Shown here: piece by piece, positions 13,190 through 24,975 of the stretch
Position numbering within the stretch: the first letter of the stretch is position 1
Layout: each line of letters begins with the position of its first letter
Assembly (NCBI GenBank): GCA_037013685.1
Contig: CM072888.1
Coordinates: 14,140,216 to 14,204,215, forward strand
Source of the DNA: Acridotheres tristis
Lineage: Eukaryota > Chordata > Aves > Passeriformes > Sturnidae
Reading direction: 5' to 3'
Length of the DNA stretch: 64,000 nucleotides
Notes under the pieces: model-generated
What the model was told of the DNA's origin: nothing
The model's input: the letters and a program-made list of their open reading frames with translations, nothing else
Database searches by the model: none
Translations under genes and position numbers: made by a program

Positions 13190-13490
13190 TTATTGCACCT
13201 CTTCTTGCTTGGTGTCTATCTGTGTACCTCCAGTTTCATGGGAAACCTGCTGAAGTCCACCCATCATATCCATGTCTCTCCAGTTTAGAGACAAGGGTGT
13301 CACATATGACAGTGTCAAATGCTTGGCACAAGTCTGCTCTGCCCCTGTCCACCAGTGCTGTAGCCCCACCATAAAAAGCCACCAAATCTGTCAGGCATGA
13401 TTTGCCCTGGTGAAGCCGTGTTGGCTGTCACCAACCACTTCTTTGTTTTCTGTGTGCCTTAGCAAAGTTTCCAGGAGAACGGAGATTATA
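13190..13490 (-). mobile_element. CR1 LINE fragment, reverse orientation
   Basis: The plus strand reads as the complement of the CR1 reverse-transcriptase region. It resembles the familiar avian CR1 segment running from AATGCTTTGCACAAGT-like sequence to the part just before a diagnostic CCATGCTG-type block; the equivalent here is the GTGTTGGCTGT stretch near 13420. The ends are uncertain, no long reading frame remains, and the element is 5'-truncated and inactive. Confidence 0.55.
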
Positions 13491-14455
13491 GTATATAATC
13501 ATAAAATCATTGTAATCAGGACAAAAAGTAAGGATTGTGTGGCTGTATTAGGAGAATCATTCCCAAGCTGAGGTATTTATACCTCCAGGATAGTTTGGCT
13601 GGAGAGGTTGTGGCATCTCCACCACTGTGGAAGTGTAAAAACAGCTGCCTGTCAGACATGGCTGGTCACATATTAAGCAGTAAGATGGACTCTCAGTCAG
13701 TGGACCATAGGATGTCATAAGCAGTGGCAAGAAATGTTATCCAAACAAAAACAAACAGCAAGCTGTAGAGATGCAAATTGGGGGAAAATTTACAGATGTC
13801 CAAAGTTAGACCTGATTTGGAGCAGGTCAGAGATGAATTATGGTGACACTGCTCAAAACACCCATTCGGTTTTTCTTCAGAAAGGCTCAGGGAAGCTTTA
13901 GGTTTAAAGAGTTTGAGAAATACTGGTGTGGGTGACCTTTTCAAGACCACTTCATGCCCAACTCTGTGCCATTGCTTGCCAGAAAGATCTTTAGTTATGT
14001 ATTTTATGAAATAAGGCATAACACAAATCACCAAATATAAATCTAAGAATTAGAACAAATCTTGATTTTTAATTTTTTTTTGTAGATTCAATTCTTAAGG
14101 TCCTGGTTTAAGGTAGGAGAGGATTTTAAATTCACAAGAAATTTGAAAGGGTTCTCTGAAACTTTATTCAGATTTTTTTGTAAATACAATTAGCAGTTGA
14201 CTCAACAGATAAAGAGAATATTTAAGCATGGGCACGTTCTTACCTTGAAATCTTGCTCCTCTGATTTCAGTAGGTCTGCTTTAAATTTTTCCAGTATCAG
14301 TGCTTTGTCAGAATGTTTTCCTCCCCCAGTCCATTAATTCCATTTTGAAACTTTATAACAGCATTCATATCTTGATTTAAAGAGTATTTGATTTTTCTAC
14401 ACATCTCTTTATATACTAGTGTCCTTCTACCCACTTTTCAGACTTGGGTGTTCTG

Positions 14456-14561
14456 GAGGGGTTTTTTTGTTGGATTTTTTTGACTTTTTTTTTTCTTCTT
14501 TTTGGTTGTTGTTTTTGGTGTGGGTTTTTTTGTTGTCTGTTTGTTTTTTTTTTTTAAATAA
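14456..14561 (+). repeat. T/G-rich low-complexity tract
   Basis: About 100 bp are built almost only of T and G with a few C and A. The tract contains several runs of seven or more T and two copies of the G(3-4)T7 word (14458-14468 and 14522-14531). Read from the other strand it is A/C-rich, which creates a spurious lysine/threonine-rich open frame. Confidence 0.85.
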
Positions 14562-16712
14562 AAAATTCTTTCACAATGATCCAAACCACAATGGCCAGTG
14601 TACCCTAGTGATGTTATTACTGTGCCTACGTTATGTGCTGCAGTAACTTTTAACATTCGGAAATAAATGAATCCCAACAAAATGAATGGGATTCTTGCAC
14701 TATTGCTCTCCATGGGATTCTGTGTAGAAACAGTAATTGGTACACATCCTTCATTGCTGGCCTCTCTCCCCCACCTCTCTGGGTTTAAACAAGTGCATTG
14801 CTCCAGCAAGCAGGTCTCTTCATCTTGTGGAGTAGTATCAAGTATGCCCTGCCTCTGCTGTTCTTTTTATGTGCCCCAAGTTACTTTCGTGGAAAAACTT
14901 AAAAAAAAGACAGGAGGAAGGAGCTAAAATGCTGAGGGTTTGTTTTTAATTGTTAAACCAATTAAAAATTGCTTTCTCTCCGTTTGTCACATCTGCTGTC
15001 ACTGTCATGTGAGGAGTCAGGTCTTTATTTTGGGAAATAAAGCCACCATGAGACTTTGGTGACTGTCCAAAATATTTGGGCTTTTCATTTGTGTTTTATT
15101 AGCTGATTCCATTAATGGAATAATGTGAGAGTAAATCATCAGACAGCTACATACAGCACTTTAGTAGAAAAGCTAAGTAATCACTTAGATTATTTGTTCT
15201 GTTTGGCTCTTGAAAATTACTGTGGTCCTTAAAGGTAACACAAGTAATTTGAAATGTTTTATCATTTGCCATTGACTGTACCAAACTGGTTGGCTTGAAC
15301 TCTTCAAACAGCTATTTTTAATAAAATAAAAGCATATCCAATTAAATTGCCATAATTGATGTATTTGAGTAGCAAGTTCCAAAGAAAAAAACGTGCTGTC
15401 TATATTTGGGATTCATAGTTTATGTCAGAATGTAAAATTTCAATTAGAATATGTAAGTGTGCAGGACTGGCAATTATTGAGCCATGTCCTTGATTTAAAA
15501 ATACTGTGAATTCCATAATGCTGCTGTCAGTGTAAATACCCGTGATGTCATCAAGTTCTCTCTTTGAAGTCTCTCCAGACTGACATTTTCCTAGCTTCCA
15601 TATAGACCTTTAGTTTGAAGTAAAATTCTGGTGTGCAATAGCACATCTACTTAAAACTTGGGCAAATAAAATCTTGTTCTAATCTTTGCTAGTGATACAT
15701 CATCACCTTTATAATCTCTTTTCAGTAATTTCTAGTCTTGTATCCACAATTTCCCAGCATCCATAAAATCACATTGTTGTGTTTTACATCTTGAAGGAAC
15801 ATGTAGAATTTAGCAAGATAAGGTCCTAATCCACCAATTTAAAATGCAGAATAACAAACTCCTTTTTTTTTTGTGTACTCAGTCCAATACAACTTAAAAG
15901 AAGCCAATAATATGATTCTGGACCAGGTCTGTGCTTAGAATTTAGTTTTAATGTCTACACAAACCCTTACATTTGGAGTATAGGACTGGACTAGGCTGAT
16001 GGCTCTTTTGTTTCCCTGAATACACTATTACTCTGGGCAGAAGTCCGAGCTCATGAGCCTTTCTCTCTCATCTATCCAAAATGGGATTTGAAAACACTGT
16101 TAGTTCAATCATCTCTGATTGTTTGTTTTGTTTTTTGTTTTGTTAAGCAAATATAAAGGCTGGTCTGGTCATATTTCTTTTCCCTGTTTTTGCTTCTTTG
16201 TAGAGAGAAGACATTCCCATATTGCAAGTAATTCTTTCTCATCAGCAGTAAATTCCTTCTTTCTCCTTTCACTGCTCCCTCTCTTTTCTCCAGTGTCCTC
16301 ACAATCTTACCTTTTTTGCTGCTGTTTTGGTTTTCACCTGGAAAGGAGGAAGTGGTCGTGGCAGATGCTACAGCCTTGGTTTTAGTCTGTGGGGCTTTGG
16401 CTGCATAGGAGACACCTTGGGATGTTGGGAGGGATGTGTGGTTCTGCAGCTGCCTTAGCAATTTGCCTGGTTCTTCCATTCCAGTTGGACTAGAGCATGG
16501 GGAAATTTTGAGGGCACAGTAGCAGGACTGGTCATTCTCCTCTGCCGTGTCTCATTGTGCTTGACTCCAGCTTTCTATACACAGAGCAGCTTTAAAGAAG
16601 ATCAGTTTAGTTAGCTGGCGTTTCTTAACCTGTGCTCACAGTTTTTAATGTACTTAAGTAATATGGTTTGGAAGACCTCATATTTTAAGTGGAATCCTGA
16701 AGCCCAGGAGTG

Positions 16713-17520
16713 TCAAGTCGTGGCATCATCGTATTTGTGATTGTTTATTCTGCTATTGCACTGCTTTGATAAAAAGAAACGTAATTCTGAGCACCCTTGA
16801 GTCACGAGTAACTTCTTCCTTGGTAATGCCCTTTCTGTCCCTTCTAGACCTATAGATTTGTTTATTTGGCCAAGGGCAGAGTAGAGGGCTTTAAAATTCG
16901 GGTGTAATTGACTGAGAATTCCTAGAAGGGTTAGGTAGCATGAAGTGCCTTGGGTCATACTAATACTCCAGGGCAAGAGGCACTAAAAGAAAATTATAGA
17001 CCAGCTAGACTGTTGTGCCAGAAGAACAGTATTTCTCCTTTTGGGCTACTCAGAGTGTATGTAGCCTCTGTGTTTAATAAGATGAACATAATTTATCAGC
17101 CCAATTGGATCTTAGTCTGGAGATTCTCCAACAGGTTCCAATTCCATAGATTTTTCTTGCAAAGCAGTCAGCTCACTGAGGGCTGCTTCTGCAATGTTTG
17201 TGCCCCTTTCCCAGTTCTTGAATGTCATCAAATACAAGCCGTGGTCTCCATGCAGAATATCAGTTCCTACCTGGACAAATTCAATTGCTAGAGAATAAAA
17301 TAGTAGGTGACCCAAGTCACACCCTTTATTGACCACAGGGGCCTTCGGGGTGACGTGATGCTCAATGTCATGGGACTGTGTCCTCCAAATACTGCAGAAC
17401 TGATCTGTCAAAGGCCCTTGGTTCATTTTAATCACCACAGCTCAGAGCTTACCATCTGGGATGGAAGGCTCATCATAGTTCCACTCAACACAGACTGTAT
17501 GGATGCTTTTTCTCATGGTC
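16713..17520 (-). mobile_element. Possible decayed endogenous retroviral pol-like fragment
   Basis: On the minus strand, frames at 17112-17438 and 16713-16976 stay open and read like degraded protein rather than noise. A further roughly 20 sense codons before 17438 are separated by a single TGA. The second segment has a pattern, L-L-G-I-L-x-x-L-H-P-N-F-x-A-L-Y, that resembles the connection region after retroviral reverse transcriptase. The first contains a D-I-L-x-G-D stretch and a leucine-rich helix, weakly like the polymerase core. The frames are interrupted and there are no recognisable LTRs. The match is from memory and weak. The alternative is a retrocopy of an unrelated cellular gene, or chance. 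Confidence 0.3.
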
Positions 17521-19204
17521 TTTTTTTTTTATGGCAGAATTTTTGTTGTAGATTCTGATTTTTTGCTTGTTTTTCCTCTCAGACAGATGGAGCAGTGACC
17601 AAACTTCTTGCTGATTGTAACTTGTAACATTGAGCTTGGCTTGGAAGTAATCAGCCCATTTTTCCTCTTTCAGTTATAAACATTTTGAGCATTTAGAAAT
17701 CCTCTTAAGTGGACTGATGGAGTTAGCAGCTTCTATCAGAGTGTTTCAGATTAGTGGCAGATGCCCAAGGCTTTTCTTGTGGCATTTGGCAGTTTCAGGA
17801 AAGTGTTATAACTTTCGTCATCTACTTTTGCCAAATGGCTCAAATGGTTCCAGTTGCCAGGAGGATAAAAATCAGCAGTCTGGAATATTCTTTGATCTGT
17901 GTTTTTTCTGGATATGGAATGGAACAAATGGAGCATTATCCACTGTGCTTGAGAGATTCCTGCCTGTTGGTTTCATTTGCTACGTGGGTTTGTTTTGTTT
18001 CCTCGCTGTGTATTTCAAAATTAAATTGCTGGGGGTTTTTTTACTCAGTCTGCAGACAACACATCATTCTGTTCTCACTGCTGTTCAGAATGAATGTAAA
18101 TTAAATACAAATTAGGATATGTGTGTATCTATTCTTCTATGTAGATAGAAGATAGTCTCCTTTCTGGGGAGTAATAATGTTGTCATTCAAATATACTTTA
18201 ATAATCTTCAACATACTCTTTCTAATTCTTGTCTAGTTCTAATTTTTTTTAGGGATTCCTCAGTCATGGGATTTTTAAAAACTGGTCGTAGTAGACTTTT
18301 ATTTCCCTGATTTGTAACACTTTTTCTTACATATGTTTATTGTTTTCCCTAAATTGACTAGTGGATGCATCACACTTGCTGTTTCCCATGTGTTACCAAT
18401 TTTTTCCATAGTTGTGGATCCAAGATGGGACAAGAGTGGTGGGGACTTTGTTGTTTAAGGGGTCTTTTTTGTGTTGTGGGGTTTTTCCCCCGCTAGATTT
18501 AATGTATGCATCTGATAAATGAGACAATCTGCCCTTTTTTATTTGTCCTTCTATTTTAGGCTTCATTTACATGAGAATCTGCTTTAGTATATTTCAAGGA
18601 GTAAAAACCCTATTAGTTGTAGCAACTGGCTTGAAACTGACCCAGTAGTTGTCTGATTTTATTTTTATTTTCTGGGGGAAGAAAAATGAGGCAAATAACT
18701 CTTCTATTTTTGTGATTTATCTACAGTTTAAATGTTTGGTTTTTAGAAAACATCATCAGTTTAAGGAATGTGCTGCCAGTTAGGAAAGAAGTAGAGTCTT
18801 ATTTCTTTAATTAATTTATGAATTCCAAAGCAGCTAGAGTAGGCAGAATCAGTGACATAGGTAAGAGCAACAGTCTGGGATTCTTTGCCTTCATGTAACA
18901 CTGTCAAAGACACACCTTCAGGGCATCCTCTGGGTTGGGGGACCCTGGCTGTGTTTTATTGGTGAAGTATTGTGAACACACAGAGTATACATATCTCATG
19001 AAGAGCTCATTTAAATTACGCCTGATGCTGTGCTGGTAGATTTGTTACCAACATGGTTTTGTTTGTCATTGTTACCCTGGATGATGGCTCAGAAGTGTGA
19101 GGTGGCAGTGGCTCTGTCACTGCAGGAGGGATCACGAGTGGGGTAGGGACAGAAAGGGAAAGATGTGCAGAGGAAAGGAGGGAAACCTGGTTCATTTGGG
19201 ATCT

Positions 19205-19735
19205 ATCACTTCATGGGATCAGTCAGGTTGGGAAAGACCTCTGAGATCCTTGAGTCCAATCCATGACCAAACATCCCCTTGTCAACCAGACCACAGCACT
19301 GTGTGCCACATCCAGTCTTGCCTTAAGCACCTCCAGGGACAGTGACTCCACCACCTCGCTGGGCAGCCCATTCCAATGTCTAATCACTAATCCAATGTCT
19401 AATCACTGGTCCAATGGCTAATCACTCTTTCTGGAAGCAGTTCTTCCTGACGTCCAACTTAAACCTCCCTTGGTACAGCTTGGGATTATTTCCTCTTATC
19501 CTGTCACTGGCTGGCTGGGACAAGAGGCTGACCTCCACATGGCTACAGCCTCCTTTCAGGGAATTGTAGGGTGATAGTGACCCCTGAGCCTCCTTTTCCC
19601 CAGGCTAAACATCCCCAGCTTCTTCAGCCACTTCTCATAAAATTTGTGCTCCAGACACTTCACCAGCTCTGTTGGCTTTCTCTGGACTCAGTCCAGCACC
19701 TCAGTGTTCTTCCTGAATTGAGGGGCCAAGAACTG
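19205..19735 (-). mobile_element. CR1 LINE 3' fragment, reverse orientation
   Basis: The plus strand shows the complement of the CR1 3' region in the expected order: the GGGAAAGACCTCTGAGATC block, the CACCACCTCGCTGGGCAGCC block, the TTCTTCCTGACGTCCA block, a CCTCTTATCCTGTCACTGG block, and then CAGGCTAAACATCCCCAGCT and an AACTGGAC end. It is well preserved over about 530 bp but has no intact reading frame. A 19-bp unit is present three times inside it (19372-19428), which is not usual for CR1. Confidence 0.85.
19372..19428 (+). repeat. Three tandem 19-bp units inside a CR1 copy
   Basis: The unit TCCAATGTCTAATCACTAA (19372-19390) is repeated at 19391-19409 and 19410-19428 with two or three changes per copy. 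A normal CR1 has one such segment, so this is a local tandem triplication after or during insertion. Confidence 0.9.
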
Positions 19736-21523
19736 GACTATCACTAAACTATTTAAACTCTGATGTGTTCTGCCTTGAATTTTGAGCTGTTAGAACTTGT
19801 CTTCATCTTAGTAGGGTTTGAGGCAACCCTGGGATGAAGAGCATAGAGGCACCACCTTACACCTGCCCTTGGACTGAGTCACATTGGCTGCTGGCTTTTG
19901 CCTTGGTGATAAGAGGGTTTTAAAAAATGCTAGTTTATTCCAAAAGCCTTCCTTTTGATCCTTTTTCTTGTTGTAGGATGATGCAATAAGCGTCTGCCAC
20001 TGCCTACTATAGCACCTAACTCTTGTAATAAGTTCCTTGCTTAAGTCTGTGATACTACATGAATTCTGTTACATTCTGTTTGTTTATGGGTGTTTTTGCC
20101 ATGGTGTATGATTGCAAACTTACACCGATCTATGCAAGTTTAATATCACCTCTATTTTAAGTGCTAGAAGAGTATAGGCTCACCCAGCCTGTAGTGCTTG
20201 CTCTACCTGGCTCATTTTCTGCCCTGGTTCGTGGCAGAGACAAGGCTGGGTCCACAGGTTAATGGCTGTTCTCAGTGGGTTGTCTTTACCTCTTCACTCG
20301 GGCTCATGCTTCCTTTATTTTCTGGGACAGATTTGAATTAATACCTTTTTGAAATGAATAAATTCAAAGGACCTTTTCTTTCCCTAATGTTCTCTGAAAG
20401 TTCAGGCAGACTGCTCTCTCTCGGTTGCACTCAGATCCTGGTGGAGGCATTTCTCATATCAGCATAGCAGCTGGAATGGCAGGCTTTAAAAGCAAAAGAC
20501 AGCAGAAGGTAATTCATCAGAGAAAGTTTGGGTCTCTTTTTTTTTTTTTTTTGTGACCATTCATCACCCCAGGTCAAACCCCAGAATAGACCGAGGCCAG
20601 GATAAAGAAGATAGATGGAATTTTTGTGTTAGTACCTCAGTAACGTTAAGGTTGGCTTGGATTGGCTAACTTGTATTTTTATGGGTTAAAGCATGTTTTA
20701 GTGTTTCATATTTCTGCCTTTGCTCTTCTTTAAAAAATAAAAAATGCAAAAGCAATTCCTACTGCTGGTAAAAGTGCCTGTGGGTCATGTTAAAAATTCC
20801 AGATATAAGGCAATTCAGAATTTCTGAAGTGAATAGAGCTAATGTGTATGTGCACGTTGCTTATGTGTGCACTCTTTATACCACTTGTCTTAATCCTGTT
20901 CTTTGGTAGTGGCTTGCCAACCAACAAGGAGGAAAATCAAACAACTCTGAAATATAAATTGGAAAGATATGTTGTGTTACAAGTTAATGCAGTAGCTTTA
21001 AATTCATTAGCACACCCCCAAAGACAAACACAAAAAATTGTACTGTGTGGAAATGAGCAAAGACTCAAAGTAGCAAATGTAAGTGTCTAATTCTGATAAA
21101 GATGACAATTTTACCTCATATTTTGGAGTTTGGGTCTCTGGGAGATGGTGAGCACTTCATGGTAGGATGCAGGAATTTGGGTTCTCTTAGAGTTTTGGGG
21201 GAGTTGCTGAGAAGGAGTGTGTGTGAGGAAATAAAAAAACGACGAGACTGAGAAAAGGTAAGAAGCTGTGAATTGGAGGAGAAAGTAGACCAAAGGTTTA
21301 ATAAAGCAGGTAAATGTTGCCAGATTTTGTCAGGCTCAATGCTGTGTCTTCTGTGTTTATGGAGACAGAAGTTTAGAGGTGGGAAAAATACAAACTTGCC
21401 AAAGTTAAAGGTACTCAGTGAATCATCTGCTGTGTATTACTGGGAATTTAAAGTGATATTTTGGCCAAGAAAAGGTGATGAAGAGACAGGAAAAGAAGTC
21501 TCTCTTCATAGTTAAAGATAAAA

Positions 21524-21543
21524 ATATATATATATATATATAT
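21524..21543. repeat. TA dinucleotide microsatellite
   Basis: About ten uninterrupted TA units follow a short A run. It is a simple repeat with no apparent function. Confidence 0.9.
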
Positions 21544-22371
21544 TTACGTGGAAAATAGTGTAACTTCTTTAGCTTTCTGCTTGTCATGCCTCTGCCCATG
21601 AATTTGTGTTGGCTGGCCTTGGAAGTATTGTTTAAGAGCTGTTCTGGTTTTATCCTTTTAATCAAACATTGTGCAAAGGTACTGCTGCTGTCAAGGGGTA
21701 TCAGAAAGACCCTTCAAGAATGGCATTGCTCAGTGTGTAGATCTTAAGCAGCTCCCCAAAGTCTCCTTACCCTCCTGTGAGGCTGTACAGCTGCTCAGGA
21801 GGAGTATTTGAAAGGAATATTTTTAACTTATTCTCTTTCTTGGATATAGAGCTTGGAACAGTGCAGAGCTCTCTTCTGAAAATCTCTTAGTTCTCTTCTT
21901 AATATAGCAACTTTTAGGACCTAAGAATTTGCTATCTTTTCCCTTTTACTCCCCTCTTAGGTTTTCTGTCTTCCTACTCTTCATCTCTTGCCTCCTTTCC
22001 ATGCTTTAAAACCTTAGCATGTCATACACATAGGCTTTGCCAAATTTGCCCTTACATTAAATGATGTTTTAAACTTCTTACCAAGCCTGTAGAAAACCTA
22101 AAAACCAATGACAAGGGAAGAGCTTTTAGGAGAAGGAGGAAAATAGTGAGAGGATGTTCTTCTGAGCTTTAGTAAATGCAGTTGTTGTGTTTCAAAACTG
22201 CCCCTTTGTAGAAAAGATGTAGAAGTTTGTTTGTCCCTTGAGGCATCTTTGAGCAGAGTTGGATGTGTCTGCTTCCATTACCTGCTTTGGCATTTCTTAG
22301 GTTATGGTTTCTTCCTGTTACTAGCAGCTCCAGGATTACACTAAGTCTCACTTCTTTCCTTCTCTTCTCAG

Positions 22372-22605
22372 CTGCAAATCAAAAAGAGCCCTTGACTCCG
22401 AATTTTAAAGTGAAAGAGGAGCCTAAGGATGAAGAAGCTGGAAGTTCAGCTGTGTCTCAGCCCAGCTATGTGTTCAGCCAAGAGCCTGAAGCCCCAGCTC
22501 CAAGCGTCCCTGAAGAGAAACTCAAGCCACAAGAAGCACAGGCAAACGTGATGAGGCAGGACATGTCAGTCAAGGCAGCATCTGAGCTCCTCATGAAGCT
22601 CTCAG
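22372..22605 (+). CDS. ZNF827: ZNF827 exon: second linker module (SUMO-like motif plus terminal helix)
   Basis: This 234-nt exon is symmetric, phase 1 in and phase 1 out, so skipping it keeps the frame. It encodes A-A-N-Q-K-E-P and then an acidic, disordered linker with a V-K-E-E motif at 22410-22421, followed by PKDEE. This is a psi-K-x-E site with the downstream acidic residues typical of strong SUMO acceptors. The last 55 nt (22551-22605) encode MRQDMSVKAASELLMKLS, a clear relative of the ends of the preceding and following exons. Acceptor is TTCTTCTCAG and donor CTCAG|GTAGAT. Intron retention would add S-G-R-Y-F-I and stop. There is no zinc finger here. Sequence and position match ZNF827. 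Confidence 0.95.
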
Positions 22606-24607
22606 GTAGATATTTCATTTAATAATATTGAATTTCTGAGTTGTTTTTTTTCTTTGTGTATGCTAGCAAGGTTACCTTGCAAGAAGGTAGGTTCAGCTTT
22701 ATAGCAAGCCAATGAATGATTGAAAAGGCCTGTCTGCAAAGTGTCATGTTCGTGAAACATCTCAGTTTGGTCTGTAGCCACACTATCTAATTATCTCTGC
22801 TCTGATTTTTCGAATTAATCATTATGGAATAAGTCAAAAGAAATGATGCCTTAAAGCTTTTAGGTACTGTAATTTTTAAAATGTATGAAACTATGATAAT
22901 AACAATTTATTCACATGTGTCACTTCATTAACATCATAAGAACGTTTCTGTACTTTACTTTACCTGACATAACTTTATAAAACATGACTTTTAAAGCTTT
23001 TATGTTTTTCTGACGATACATTGTACTCAAAAATTACAAGATACGCTGTTAAAAAAACTGTGTAAACCGAGCCAGCTTTCTGCATTCAGCAAGACCACTT
23101 GAACTTGCTTCCATTGCCTCAGTGATAGATTCTTCTGCCAGACAAGTAGGCAGTGTACACATATAGATAAAGCTGGAGGGAGTCAAAAATGTATGTTCTG
23201 CTAATTATAATTTCTCTACCTGTCAGAATCAAGGTTTAAGAGAAGGTAAAAGGGTTGAATTCTTTCTGCTGGGATCAGATTAAGTGAATGATGAAAAGGC
23301 TTTGAGCTTCTAACAGATGAATTTTTAGGACTAAGCCATGAAAGTCAGTCTGGCAGGCTGGGTTTTGTGCTTCTGCACCTGAACTGGATCTGATAGATTT
23401 TAGGTCTTCTCCAAAACTGGACAATAATTTTTTTTTTTAATTATACCAAAGTCATGCAAGAAGTGCTGGTGGGAATACTTTACAGGTTTAGTAACTTCTG
23501 AAATCTCTGTGAAACCCACCTGAAGTCAGGTGTCTTGATTGGACACTATCAGCCATGAATTTGAGCTCAAACTTGTATCTGAAAGACTTGAGCTGACTAG
23601 GATCTCCCCCATAAAACATGTAATTAATTCACTCCTGTTTAAGCTTCCACACTTTAATTTGCAGAAGAATTTGAATCACTGATTTGCAAGACTTCCATAT
23701 TAATGGCAATGGGCCATTAATTAATTAATTGTTAATGGCAAAAAGAGTTTCCCAAGTACAAAAGCCAACCAGAGCACCAGTTTCCAGATTTTTTTCTCAG
23801 ACTCCCAAATACGAAACACTTGGTTATTGGTGTAATTCACAGTTGCTGCTGGTAACTGGTTTGACTGCTGTGTTTTAGTAACAAAACTTTGCAGCCTCAC
23901 GAATGCTATGGTGCATATAAATTTATGTAACTATTTTTATAAAGAAAGAGCTCAGTAATTTAATGTTTTGTCAGGTACTTCAGAGACACAAGGGTTCTGG
24001 ATTGTCAGTCTGGAGTCCAGCACGAGCAGGTTATGTTTAAATACCTCCATTGCTGCCTGGTATATTTTTGCTTTAAATACCTGTTTATGTGAGAGAAATC
24101 CAGCGTGTATTAAATCTTGGTCAGGTCTTCAGCTTGTGTTGGGACCTCCCAGGCTTTAAAAAGGCTGTAGTAAGAAATACACCAGGGTAACATTTCTCTT
24201 ACAAGCTCTTAGGGACTGAGCAGTTTTTGCTGACAGTGGTTTTTTTGGCTAATCCATAGATTAGGTTGTGTGAAGAGTGACTTGGTGTTGCTGCCGTCGC
24301 TATTCCCACATCAGCCAGGGGTGGAGTTACACCCGGTTTGTTACAGACCGTTTTCAACTTGCACTTCCTTGAATTACCATCTAAGGCAGAAACTAGAGAG
24401 GAAAACACTGAGATACAGTTTAATGTGGGGCAACTACGAGAAGAAAATCTTAAAATGATTAGCCTCTTTTGTGGTTTATTTTGGGTTTTTTTGAGTCTTT
24501 ATCTGGTATAATATTCCCATATCACTGTTGACTTTGCAACCTACTGTAAGCAATTTTGCAGCTTGGTTTTGGTGACTTAGGACTTACTTAAACAATTAAG
24601 CCACTTA

Positions 24608-24975
24608 TTCATAGAATCGTAGAAGATGATGCCTTAAGTTTTAGCTTTCAGTCATTTCTTGAACACCTCTGTGGTTGGTGACTTCACCACCTCCCTGGGC
24701 AGCTCATTCCAGTGCTTAGCAACCCTTTCTGTGAAATAATTCTTCCTGATGCCCAGCTTGAACCTCCCCTGGTGCAGCTTGAGGCCATTTCCTTTTGTCC
24801 TGTTGCTGTCTGGTAGAAGAGACTTCCTCAGCTACAGTCTCCTTTCAGGGTGCTGTAGAGAGCAATCATCTGCTTCCAACCCCTCTGCCATGGGCAGGGA
24901 CATCTTCCACTAGAAGATATTGCCCAGGCTTGAACACTTCTAGGGATCAGACATCCACATTTCTTCCTGAGCCAC
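24608..24975 (-). mobile_element. CR1 LINE 3' fragment, reverse orientation
   Basis: It begins on the plus strand with CATAGAATCGTAGAA, the complement of the CR1 3' octamer region. The CACCACCTCCCTGGGCAGCT block, the AATTCTTCCTGATGCCCAGC block and the CCATTTCCTTTTGTCCTGTT block follow in order. It is truncated at the far side and has no intact reading frame. Confidence 0.85.

Larger units (their letters stand above)
10818..22371 (+). other. ZNF827: Intron (11.6 kb)
   Basis: The intron holds CR1 fragments at about 13190-13490 and 19205-19735, a possible antisense retroviral-like fragment at 16713-17520, a long T/G-rich tract at 14456-14561 and a TA microsatellite at 21524-21543. Copies of the G(3-5)T7 word lie at 14458, 14522 and 18031. 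I found no other exon. Open frames such as the one at 14438-14809 on the minus strand are translations of the poly(A)-rich complement. Confidence 0.85.

Noticed and set aside
14438..14809. Minus-strand frame with a Lys/Thr-rich end
   Set aside because: It is the translation of the complement of a T/G-rich low-complexity tract.
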